From JAEZJZ01 sp050949055 (GTDB lineage Bacteria > Bacillota > UBA994 > UBA5500): a stretch of DNA of 64,000 nt. The position numbers were made by a program, and so were the translations under genes. Positions 41,562 through 49,671 of the stretch are shown piece by piece. Numbering within the stretch: position 1 is the first letter of the stretch; every line of letters starts with the position of its first letter. A model generated the notes under the pieces. The model was not told the origin of the DNA. It ran no database searches and worked only from the letters and a program-made list of their open reading frames with translations. The DNA is taken from NCBI GenBank assembly GCA_050949055.1, contig JBMNFA010000009.1, forward strand, positions 372,001 through 436,000, written 5' to 3'.

Positions 41562-43172
41562 ATGGCGAAGTTCATTTTTGTCACTGGCGGTGTGGTTTCC
41601 GGTCTAGGCAAGGGCATCACTGCTGCTTCCCTGGGCCGCTTGTTGAAAGGCCGCGGTGTCAAGGTTACGGCGTTGAAGTTTGATCCATATATCAACGTCG
41701 ATCCCGGCACCATGAGCCCGTATCAGCATGGCGAAGTGTTTGTTACCGAGGATGGTGCCGAGACCGATTTGGATCTCGGCCACTATGAGCGGTTCATTGA
41801 TGTCCGCTTAGAAAGCCTGAACAATGTCACTACCGGCAAGATCTACAAAGCAGTGATCGATCGCGAGCGGCGGGGCGATTTCCTGGGCGGCACAGTGCAG
41901 GTGATCCCGCACATCACCAACGAGATCAAAGACCGCATGCATCGCGTGGCTAAAGAACAGGCGGCGGAAGTGGTGATTGTGGAAATTGGCGGCACCGTCG
42001 GCGACATCGAAAGCCTGCCTTTCCTGGAAGCTATCCGGCAGATGCGCACCGACGTGGGGCGGGAAAACGTGATGTACGTGCACGTCACTTTGGTGCCTTA
42101 TCTAGGCAAAGCTGGCGAGCTGAAGACCAAACCCACCCAACACAGTGTCAAAGAGCTGCGGGGCATCGGCATCCAACCCGATGTGATCATCTGTCGCAGC
42201 GAACGCCCTCTATCTGAAGACATAAAGGCTAAACTGGCCCTCTTCTGTGATATTCAATCCTCCCATGTGATCGAGAATCCCGATTTACAGAGCATATACG
42301 AAGTTCCCTTGATGTTGGAGAGGCAGCATCTGGATGACATCGTTATCCAGCGTCTTGATTTGCCTTGCGGCCCTCCCGATCTCAAAGAGTGGCGGGCACT
42401 GGTAGCCCGGATCAAAGCTCTTAAAGATGAAGTGAATATCGCGCTGGTGGGCAAATATGTGTCTTTGCACGACGCCTATCTGTCAGTGGTTGAAGCGCTC
42501 ACTCATGCCGGGATTGCCAACGGCGTGAAAGTGAATATCTCTTGGGTGGATTCGGAGCAGTTGCAGCAGGACAAGCTTCCCAGCGCCATACTGGAAGCTG
42601 ACGGGATCATCGTTCCAGGTGGCTTCGGTTACCGCGGCATCCCCGGCAAGATCTCCACCATTCATTATGCCTTCTCCGCTCAGAAACCGTTGTTTGGCAT
42701 CTGTTTGGGCATGCAGTGCGCCGTTATCGCTTTTGCCCAGGCGCGTCTGGGCTGGGAAGACGCCAATAGTTCCGAGTTCGATGCCGAAACCAGTCACCCC
42801 GTGATCGATTTGATGCCCGAGCAGAAAGATGTGGCCGATTTGGGCGGCACCATGCGCCTGGGCACTTACCCCTGTAAAGTGGTCGAAGGCACCAAGGCAT
42901 ACGCTGCTTATCAGGATGAAGTGGTCTATGAGCGCCATCGCCATCGCTACGAGTTCAGCAACCAGTTCCGCCAGCAGCTGGCGGCAGCCGGACTGGTGAT
43001 CAGCGGCACGTCCCCCGATGGCCGCTTGGTGGAGGTGGTGGAGGTGGCAGACCATCCTTGGATGGTGGGAGTGCAGTTCCATCCCGAATTCAAGTCCCGG
43101 CCCGACCGCGCCCATCCTTTGTTCCGCGACTTTATCAAAGCCGCCATGGAACACAAACAGAATCGCAACTAA
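41562..43172 (+). CDS. pyrG: CTP synthase
   Basis: 536 residues from ATG 41562 (CAGGAGG upstream); the long upstream in-frame extension is leader. Synthetase domain: AKFIFVTGGVVSGLGKGI (P-loop), DPYINVDPGTMSPYQHGEVFV, VEIGGTVGDIES. Glutaminase domain: LFGICLGMQCAVIAFA with catalytic Cys, and VGVQFHPEFKSRP with His and Glu. It converts UTP and glutamine to CTP. Conserved rpoE-pyrG order. Confidence 0.99.
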   Translation: MAKFIFVTGGVVSGLGKGITAASLGRLLKGRGVKVTALKFDPYINVDPGTMSPYQHGEVFVTEDGAETDLDLGHYERFIDVRLESLNNVTTGKIYKAVIDRERRGDFLGGTVQVIPHITNEIKDRMHRVAKEQAAEVVIVEIGGTVGDIESLPFLEAIRQMRTDVGRENVMYVHVTLVPYLGKAGELKTKPTQHSVKELRGIGIQPDVIICRSERPLSEDIKAKLALFCDIQSSHVIENPDLQSIYEVPLMLERQHLDDIVIQRLDLPCGPPDLKEWRALVARIKALKDEVNIALVGKYVSLHDAYLSVVEALTHAGIANGVKVNISWVDSEQLQQDKLPSAILEADGIIVPGGFGYRGIPGKISTIHYAFSAQKPLFGICLGMQCAVIAFAQARLGWEDANSSEFDAETSHPVIDLMPEQKDVADLGGTMRLGTYPCKVVEGTKAYAAYQDEVVYERHRHRYEFSNQFRQQLAAAGLVISGTSPDGRLVEVVEVADHPWMVGVQFHPEFKSRPDRAHPLFRDFIKAAMEHKQNRN

Positions 43173-43176
43173 ATCA

Positions 43177-43220
43177 AGAGCAGCCCCGGTGATAGATTCC
43201 CGGAGCTGCTCTTTCTTTCT
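43177..43220 (+). terminator. pyrG terminator
   Basis: GAGCAGC-CCGG / CCGG-GCTGCTC stem with one mismatch, then CTTTCTTTCT. It also faces the convergent S41 gene. Confidence 0.8.
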
Positions 43221-43262
43221 ATCGACGACTGTAAACCTCTCCACATCGCCACAACCTGCCGC

Positions 43263-44690
43263 TTATCGCCGCTCCACGCTCCTCGCTGCAATCCAGCGGC
43301 TCAAACCCAACTGCTCCACCAACACTTCTCCCATCAGCCACGAGCGGGCTGCCTCTAGCATCTGTTGGTTGGCCTGTTCTAATGCCTGTTGCACCAGCAG
43401 ATCGTTAACCACCATCTGCGTCCAGCTGTCGCAGATACCATCGCTCAGCGGGTCGCCATGCCACCGCTGCGCCCGAATCACCGCTTCCTGGGTGGCCTGA
43501 TCGTAATCGCCATGGACTTCCCCCTGATAAAACTCCAGTCTGCTCAAAGCCAATTGCAGTTCGGCTACTGCTTCACCTTGCACTCCCGGATAGAGGGTGC
43601 CTTCGGCGGACAACAGCGGCAAATCGTCGACGTCGGGCGAGATGGTGATGTCCGGCACCAGTCCGACGCTTTGAATCATCGTCCCATTGGGGGTAAAAAA
43701 CTCGGCGGTGGTCAGTTTCAGCGCTCCGTAGCGGGCAGCCGGCCCTAGCTCGTAGATATCTTGCACTACGCCTTTGCCGTAAGTGCGTTCGCCGATCAAC
43801 AATCCCTGGGCGCGGTCTCTGATTGCTCCGGCCAACACCTCTGCTGCGCTGGCACTCCAGCGGTTGACCAGCGCCGCCATCGGCAAACCCAAGCCAGGTC
43901 CCTGCACTGTTATGTTTGCTTGATCACCATCGCGATCTATCAAGCGCAGCACCGTGCCACTCGGCAGCAGTTCGGCGGCCACATCCCGCACCGACTGCAA
44001 CAATCCTCCCGGATTATCCCGCAGATCCACCAGCAATGCCCGCATCCCATCAGCATACAGAGCCTGCAGTGCCCGTCTCAACTCGCCAGCTGTGTTCTCA
44101 CCAAACGATCCGATATGGACATAACCTATACCACCGGGCAACAGCGTCGCTTCGAGTGTGGGTTGTTCAATCAATGCCCGTTGCAGTATCAAATCGTGCA
44201 GCTCGCCATCCCGTTCGATCTGCAGGGCGACGAAGCTGTTTACGGCTCCGATCAACAGCTGCTGCAGTTGCAGCAGGGTCAGTTCCGTCAGCGGCTGCCC
44301 ATCCGCCTGCAGCAAGAAGTCGCCCGGCAGCAGGCCTGCCCGATCCGCCGGACCCCCGGGAAGCACCGACTGCACCTGCCACCTGCCTTCCTCCGTCAGC
44401 TGCACCACTACGCCGATGCCCGCCCACTCGGAGGTCACTTGCACCATAAACATCTCGTATTCTTCGGGGCTGAAGTACTCCGAATAGGGGTCTCCCAGTG
44501 ACTGCAGTATGCCGCTTAACGCGCCTGCAATCAGCTGGTCCCGGTCCACTTCGCCCAAGAAGCGCTCTTCAATTAGGCCCAGCACTTCACTCAGCACTTC
44601 CAGGTCATCTTCTGGAGTAGCGCTGGCCACATTGGCACCGGCAGTGAAGATAAGGCAGAGCACCAGCGAAAGAGCCAACAGCTTCTTCAT
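43263..44690 (-). CDS. S41 C-terminal processing protease with PDZ and peptidoglycan-binding domains
   Basis: 475 residues. Signal peptide (1-24). PDZ near 88-165 (WAGIGVVVQLTEE, GPADRAGLLPGDFLL). The protease core shows GYVHIGSFGENT, LLVDLRDNPGGLL and the catalytic set S281 (NRWSASAAE), K306 (TYGKGVVQ) and Q310, the usual 25-residue Ser-Lys spacing. A PG_binding_1 domain follows (YPGVQGEAVAELQLALSRL, about 365-415) and a helical tail. Comparable to CtpA/CtpB of spore formers. It is secreted or wall-bound. Confidence 0.95.
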   Translation of the reverse strand: MKKLLALSLVLCLIFTAGANVASATPEDDLEVLSEVLGLIEERFLGEVDRDQLIAGALSGILQSLGDPYSEYFSPEEYEMFMVQVTSEWAGIGVVVQLTEEGRWQVQSVLPGGPADRAGLLPGDFLLQADGQPLTELTLLQLQQLLIGAVNSFVALQIERDGELHDLILQRALIEQPTLEATLLPGGIGYVHIGSFGENTAGELRRALQALYADGMRALLVDLRDNPGGLLQSVRDVAAELLPSGTVLRLIDRDGDQANITVQGPGLGLPMAALVNRWSASAAEVLAGAIRDRAQGLLIGERTYGKGVVQDIYELGPAARYGALKLTTAEFFTPNGTMIQSVGLVPDITISPDVDDLPLLSAEGTLYPGVQGEAVAELQLALSRLEFYQGEVHGDYDQATQEAVIRAQRWHGDPLSDGICDSWTQMVVNDLLVQQALEQANQQMLEAARSWLMGEVLVEQLGLSRWIAARSVERR

Positions 44691-45010
44691 AATTCACCTC
44701 CGCTTAGAATCTTCCTTATTACCCTGTAGCCTTCCTCCTATCGCTTTTGGCGCAGCCATAGGCTCAGATTCTGCGGCTGCTCCACCAGAATTACGGGGGG
44801 TTGGTAACTGGTGAGGTCTCCATCATACGTAACATATATCAATTCGTCAGCCAGCGGCAAATTTCCTGTGATTTCCCCAAGTACTGGGCGCAGACTTGTT
44901 GCTTGGCAGCAGGGATAGCCGATCCAATTGTGGAATACAAATTATGTGACCAATCAGGCCTGTCCACTGGGGGTGATTGGTCAAGAGCCGGGCAAAGGAG
45001 TGAACTAGAA
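44691..45010 (+). other. 320-bp intergenic region
   Basis: Between the divergent S41 gene and the M3-like gene. The open frame of the latter extends back to 44801, but no ribosome site or family similarity supports this part. No repeat or promoter of good quality seen. Confidence 0.4.
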
Positions 45011-46348
45011 TTGGATTTTGACACTCTTCGCCAACGAGCAGAAGCATTCTTGCAGAAATATCACCGTGCCCTCTATCAACGGCATACCGGTCTGCTAGCA
45101 GATATCCCCATTCAACAGGTGTATGAGACGCCCGGTATTTTCACTCGCGAAGTCATCCTGCATTTTAAGGAAGCGTTGTCTTCAACTGCAGAAGCTGAAC
45201 AATCGGGGTTGCGCCCGCTCTGGGTCTTTCTGATTGAAGGCTATCTGCGCCTCAATGTGGCCAGATTCGACGAGGATTTGGCCAGACACTATGACCAGTT
45301 CACTCAAAGCGGCGCCTGGGTGCGCCACGATGCCCTTAACGCCTATCCGCTACTGGCTCAGACTATACCGGATGACGTATCGCGGCAACTGATTGATCTG
45401 TACGATCAGCGCTGGCAAGCGTTGTCGGCTTGCTTAGCCGACATCGAGTTGGATCTGCTTTCCTATCTGCAGCTCATTGGAGGGGAACAGCCGCTGCAAC
45501 TGATGCAGCAGGCATCAGCCTTCCTGAGCGAGACTGAGACTAGCTTTCAGAGCGGCTTGAATCGCTTGCGCCGCCAACATGGCCCCATCGAGAGCAGGGT
45601 CGAGTTGGAACGGATGCTGACTGGTGGCCAATTTGCCGCCGGCTTCCCCGAGGTGGAGCAGGTGCCCACGGTGGAGGACACCCTTTATCACTTGGGGATA
45701 GACGTCACCCATCAGCCAAATTTGGCGCTGGAGGTAAACCGTTCGCTGTTGCCTGGTTCGGCTATGGCCTTCCCCGTGCGGGTGCCGGAGGAGGTCTATT
45801 TGGTGGTTTCGCCCGCCGCTGGGCTTTGTGCTTATGAACAGTTTTTGCGGGTAACGGGTATGATCATGCCCAAGTTGCTGCTTTCGCCCAAACACCCCTG
45901 GGCGGCGCGCCGCCTTGCTCCACACAGCATTGCGGAGGCTTACGGCGAGTTGTTGGCTGGATTGCTCTGCAACAGCCATTGGCTGGTGGACTTGTTGGAT
46001 TTGGATGACGTAGTTGGTGACTTGGTCGAGTTCTGTGCCTTCCGCCGCCTTTACCACTTGCGCCGGGCTGCCGCGCGCTTGTTCCATCTGGTCAACCGGG
46101 CCCAAGGCAAGAACAACTATTCTTCTATCTTCCAGCAAGCGCTGGGCGTGACTATCGAGCCCAGCTCCCTCTGGGTGGATATGGGCTGGCAACGGCGCGC
46201 CATCCCCACCTGGCGAGGCTTGATGGCCGGCCAGCGTCTGGAAGCGGCCTTGCTGCAGCAATACGGCCCATCCTGGTATCGTGACATCAACGCCACCGCT
46301 CGCCTGCGCCAACTATGGTCTGCCGGCGAATTCTCGTGCTCAGTGTAG
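45011..46348 (+). CDS. M3-like (oligopeptidase-fold) protein lacking the HEXXH zinc motif
   Basis: 445 residues from TTG 45011, 10 bases behind AAAGGAG. Mostly helical. The C-terminal part follows the plan of M3-like gluzincins: VPEEVYLVVSPAAGLCAYEQFL, a position where the family has HExxH, then RLAPHSIAEAYGELLAGLL (third-ligand Glu region), LYHLRRAAARL and GPSWYRDINATARLRQLWSAGEF. At the zinc site the sequence is RVTGMIM, so both His and the Glu are gone. I infer a non-catalytic pseudopeptidase. The assignment rests on pattern memory, not a search. Confidence 0.55.
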   Translation: MDFDTLRQRAEAFLQKYHRALYQRHTGLLADIPIQQVYETPGIFTREVILHFKEALSSTAEAEQSGLRPLWVFLIEGYLRLNVARFDEDLARHYDQFTQSGAWVRHDALNAYPLLAQTIPDDVSRQLIDLYDQRWQALSACLADIELDLLSYLQLIGGEQPLQLMQQASAFLSETETSFQSGLNRLRRQHGPIESRVELERMLTGGQFAAGFPEVEQVPTVEDTLYHLGIDVTHQPNLALEVNRSLLPGSAMAFPVRVPEEVYLVVSPAAGLCAYEQFLRVTGMIMPKLLLSPKHPWAARRLAPHSIAEAYGELLAGLLCNSHWLVDLLDLDDVVGDLVEFCAFRRLYHLRRAAARLFHLVNRAQGKNNYSSIFQQALGVTIEPSSLWVDMGWQRRAIPTWRGLMAGQRLEAALLQQYGPSWYRDINATARLRQLWSAGEFSCSV

Positions 46349-46373
46349 GTTGTCTCTATCATTCTCAAGAATT

Positions 46374-46440
46374 GTCATTCTGAGCCACAGCGAAGTGTCT
46401 TTACGCTTCGACTGGTTGCTCTGAACGCAGCGGAGAGTCT
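46374..46440. repeat. CATTCTGA-type dispersed repeat
   Basis: CATTCTGAGCCACAGCGAAG ... CTCTGAACGCAGCGGAGAG resembles the arms at 8947-9022 and 60838-60935. Confidence 0.55.
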
Positions 46441-46491
46441 ATTCCCACTTCTAATACCCCACCACTCACTTCTCAATCGGAGGTGCTTAAC

Positions 46492-47100
46492 GTGAAAATT
46501 CTACTCACCGGCTTCGAGCCCTTTGGCGGCGAGTCCATCAACCCCGCTTTAGAGTCGGTCAAACGGCTGCATAGGCAGACCATCGCTGGGGCCGAGGTGA
46601 TTAGCCTCGAACTCCCCGTCACCTGGGATGGTGCCATGCCCAAGGTTGCCGCAGCTATCGCTGAACTCTCGCCCGATGTGGTGATCTCCGTCGGTCAGGC
46701 AGGCAGCCGGGCCAAAGTTACTCCCGAGTACATCGGCATCAACGTCATGAATGGCAAAGATAATGCCGGAGTGGAGAAGCGCGACCAGCGCATCGACCCA
46801 AACGGTCCTGACGGCCATTTCTCCACCCTGCCGGTGTTGCAGATGGTGGCCGCCATGCAGGCAGCCGATATTCCCGCCGCCGTCTCCTACACCGCCGGCA
46901 CCTATCTCTGCAACTTCTTGGCCTATTCTGTACCCCATTACATCGCCGCTAACAACCTGCCCATCAAGGCTGGTTTCATCCACATTCCCTACCTGCCCCA
47001 GCAGGTGCATAACAAGCCGGCCGGTACCCCCAGCTTGCCGCTGGAGACCATCGTCGCGGGCCTCAGGGAGTGCATCAAGGGGATTGCGGAACAGGCTTAG
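46492..47100 (+). CDS. pcp: Pyroglutamyl-peptidase I
   Basis: 202 residues from GTG 46492, giving the usual MKILLTGFEPFGGESINPAL. Catalytic Glu lies in VGQAGSRAKVTPEYIGINVM region, Cys in SYTAGTYLCNFLAY and His in FIHIPYLPQQ. It removes N-terminal pyroglutamate from peptides in the cytoplasm (C15 family). Intact; followed by a terminator into which a group II intron has inserted. Confidence 0.96.
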   Translation: MKILLTGFEPFGGESINPALESVKRLHRQTIAGAEVISLELPVTWDGAMPKVAAAIAELSPDVVISVGQAGSRAKVTPEYIGINVMNGKDNAGVEKRDQRIDPNGPDGHFSTLPVLQMVAAMQAADIPAAVSYTAGTYLCNFLAYSVPHYIAANNLPIKAGFIHIPYLPQQVHNKPAGTPSLPLETIVAGLRECIKGIAEQA

Positions 47101-47137
47101 GCAAACAGGAGAGCGCATAACGCATAGAGGTCTTTTG

Positions 47138-47166
47138 GCGGCACCCCACACGGGGTGCCGCTTCTT
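47138..47166 (+). terminator. pcp terminator, target of the intron
   Basis: Perfect 10-bp stem GCGGCACCCC / GGGGTGCCGC, ACAC loop, then TTCTT; the intron starts at the next base. Confidence 0.9.
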
Positions 47167-49046
47167 GTGCCCGGCATGGGCGCTATCTACTAGGTGAAAG
47201 TCCTAAGCGGTGAAGGTAGCAGTAGCCGTAGCCTAAGGCAAGGGTGTCCACCGCGAGGTGGAATCTGAAGGAAGCCGGCGGCAAACTTCCGGCCTGAGGA
47301 ACACATATCAGCTCATATGAGGCCAGTGACAGTCGGATGAGTCTGCAGCACAAGGCAAAGTCCATGCTACCGAAGGTTGTTGCTGGTAAATGAGACGGGT
47401 AGATGGAAGGAAAGATAGCGCTCTTACCCGGGGAGGCCTGCCAGGTACGCCGACAGAGTTGGCAACCCAGACAGTGATGCCTGGCTGAATTGGCAGGAGT
47501 CAGCAGAGGCCATAGTACCTGAAGAAGATATCGCTTTAGGGAAGGGCCGAACGCGAAGAAAGGAGAGCAACCGATGAGCTCGCATGGGAAGCAACGACAG
47601 CAGAAAATCCCGCAAGGGAGCTACCAGCAGGAGGAAGCAGTGAATCTGCAGGGGACTGCCGGAGCGCCTAGTTTCCCGACGGCGCGAATCGAGGAGCAAT
47701 CCTGCCGGAACTGGACAAACCTGATGGAGAACGTCGTATCAGAACGGAACATGAGAGAAGCGTACAAACGCGTCCTGCGGAACAAAGGAGCGGCCGGAGT
47801 TGACGGAGTGGAGGTTCAAAACCTGAAACCATACCTCTGGGAACACTGGGAGCGCGTCAAGCGGGAACTACTCAAGGGAACCTACAAGCCAAGTCCAGTT
47901 CGTCGGGTCGAAATCCCGAAACCAGACGGCGGAGTAAGGTTACTAGGGATACCCACCGTTCTTGACCGACTGATCCAACAAAGCCTACTGCAAGTAATGA
48001 ACTTCATCTTCGATCCCGACTTCTCTGAATACAGCTTCGGCTTCCGTCCTCGCCGCAGCGCGAGACAAGCGGTAGCCAAAGCCAAGCAGTACATCAATGA
48101 GGGTTACGCTATGTTGTGGATATGGACCTGTCTAAGTTCTTCGATAGAGTCAACCACGACATATTGATGGCAAAGGCGGCCCGTGTAATCGGAGATAAAC
48201 GAGCCCTGAAAGTTATCCGCGCATACCTCGAAGCCGGAGTCATGGTCAATGGCGTGGTACAGGAGACTGAAGAAGGGACACCTCAAGGTGGCCCGCTCAG
48301 TCCACTCCTGGCAAACATCATGCTGGATGAACTGGACAAAGAGCTAGAGAAACGGGGACACAGGTTCGTCCGCTACGCAGACGACTGTAATATCTATGTC
48401 AGAAGCAAACGAGCGGGAGAAAGATTGATGAAGAGCATTCGCAACTTTGTAGAAGGCAAGCTTAAGCTGAAGGTAAACGAGGAGAAAAGCGCTGTTGACC
48501 GACCTTGGAAGCGCAAGTTTCTGGGGTTTTCGTTCACTTCCCAGCGAGAAGCCCGTATCCGAATAGCTCCTAAAACCAAACAGAGAGTCAAGGACAAAAT
48601 ACGGGAACTAACTAGCAGGCGCAAAAGTATGAGCATGGAAGCTCGAATCAAATCGCTAAACATCTACCTGCGTGGATGGATGGGCTACTTCAAGTTGGCT
48701 GAAACTCCAAGTGTGTTTCATAAACTTGACGAGTGGATTCGACGCCGCTTGCGCATGTGCTTGCTGAAGCAGTGGAAGAAGCCGAAAACCAGGAGGCGCG
48801 AGCTGATTAAACTTGGCATCTCACAAGAGTCAGCCAAGAAGATTAGCGGATCACGCAAAGGCTACTGGCGACTAGCACTCACTCCACAACTAAACAAAGC
48901 CTTAGGCCTCCAGTACTGGAAGGCCCAAGGCTTATTCAGCTTAGCTTCAGCATTGCCCAAAGGTTAAACTTCGCGAACCGCCGTATACCGAACGGTACGT
49001 ACGGTGGTGTGAGAGGACGGGGGTTAGTCACCCCCTCCTACTCGAT
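47167..49046 (+). mobile_element. Group II intron (class C type) with frameshifted maturase
   Basis: 5' end GTGCCCGGCATGGGCGC, followed by GGTGAAAGTCCTAAGCGG, GAATCTGAAGGAAGCCGGCG and CTTACCCGGGGAGGCCTG, which are domain I features of a widespread bacterial intron group. Domain V-like hairpin around 48970-49010 (ACCGCCGTA ... TACGGTGGT) and a domain VI-like stem end near CTCCTACTCGAT at 49046. Placement directly after a terminator hairpin and lack of an endonuclease domain fit class C. 3' end is approximate. Confidence 0.88.
47574..48967 (+). pseudogene. Group II intron reverse transcriptase/maturase, frameshifted
   Basis: The first frame (47574-48167) carries RNKGAAGVDGVEVQNLKPY, IPKPDGGVRLLGIPTVLDRL and YSFGFRPRRSARQAV (RT domains 0-3) up to NEGYA. 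The protein then continues in another frame from about 48110: VDMDLSKFFDRVNHD, EGTPQGGPLSPLLANIMLDEL, the active-site RYADD and the GIIM maturase domain, ending at 48967. A single missing base near 48108-48113 explains it (family reads GYAWVVDMDL; here GYA then GTTGTGGATATG out of frame). No HNH endonuclease. Confidence 0.9.
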
Positions 49047-49057
49047 TGCAGCTCCAC

Positions 49058-49165
49058 CTGCCTCCCTCTGACGAGGGAGGTGGCATGGCGCGAGCCATGA
49101 CGGAGGGAGAGAAAGCCCAGAGGGCTCGGACGCTGGACCCGAGGGCTAACATCTCGGGGGACAGC
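49058..49165. repeat. Intergenic repeat with CCTCCCTC hairpins
   Basis: CCTCCCT / AGGGAGG (49061-49080) followed by TGGC / GCCA and GGAGGGAGAGAAAGCCCAG. Resembles dispersed clostridial intergenic repeats, but only one copy lies in this window. From 49166 to 49410 no further element is recognised, apart from a GTCCCCCTGTCCCC tract. Confidence 0.4.
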
Positions 49166-49410
49166 AGGGACTGGCTCCTCTGTCCCCCTGTCCCCCGCCC
49201 CCATTGGCAACCCTGCCTTATACTGCAAATACCCCGGACAAGCAGGAATAACGCCCTGCAGCATCAAATATAGGTAGGGCTAAGAGCCGTTCTTTACAGA
49301 TCGATTACATAGGAAACCTGAACGGAAAAATGTCGTCTAACCTTGCTAGATGACACCATTTCTACTTCCTGGGCGATTGTTACGGTTAATTTACAGAAAT
49401 GCGTAATCAA

Positions 49411-49439
49411 TTGTCAGGGACAAGGGTGGGTCATATAAT
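49411..49439 (+). promoter_or_regulatory. Strong promoter of the S-layer-like gene
   Basis: TTGTCA, 17 bp, TATAAT. Start near 49446, leaving a leader of about 225 nt. Confidence 0.88.
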
Positions 49440-49445
49440 CGATTC

Positions 49446-49671
49446 TGAAAGGTAGGCTCAGCAGCTGAGCCTCGTCGCTGGTTCTTTGAAAACAGAAAAA
49501 TACATACCTGATTTTCGAAGAGCCAGTACGAGCCCTACCACAGTAGTTGCCATTGGTGTGGAGCTCGTACCAATGGCGAGTAAGCGAAAGGGAGGGATGG
49601 TTTCAAACAAGAGTTGGCTGTTGGTCACCCTTAGGACTTTTAGGTTATTTCAATTAACAGGAGGGAAATTA
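49446..49671 (+). other. Structured 5' leader of the S-layer-like gene
   Basis: A 5'-proximal hairpin GGCTCAGC / GCTGAGCC (49455-49471) and two interlocking pairings, GTACGAGC (49526) with GCTCGTAC (49563) and CCATTGGT (49550) with ACCAATGG (49569), which together could form a pseudoknot or a switch. Long stable leaders are typical of S-layer mRNAs. The frame is open here but no start precedes the leader. Confidence 0.5.

Noticed and set aside
46549..47151. Minus-strand ORF opposite pcp
   Set aside because: Shadow of the pcp gene with His/Gly-rich translation.
49486..49671. 62-codon extension of the S-layer-like gene
   Set aside because: Signal peptide and AGGAGGG site define the start at 49672; upstream is structured leader.
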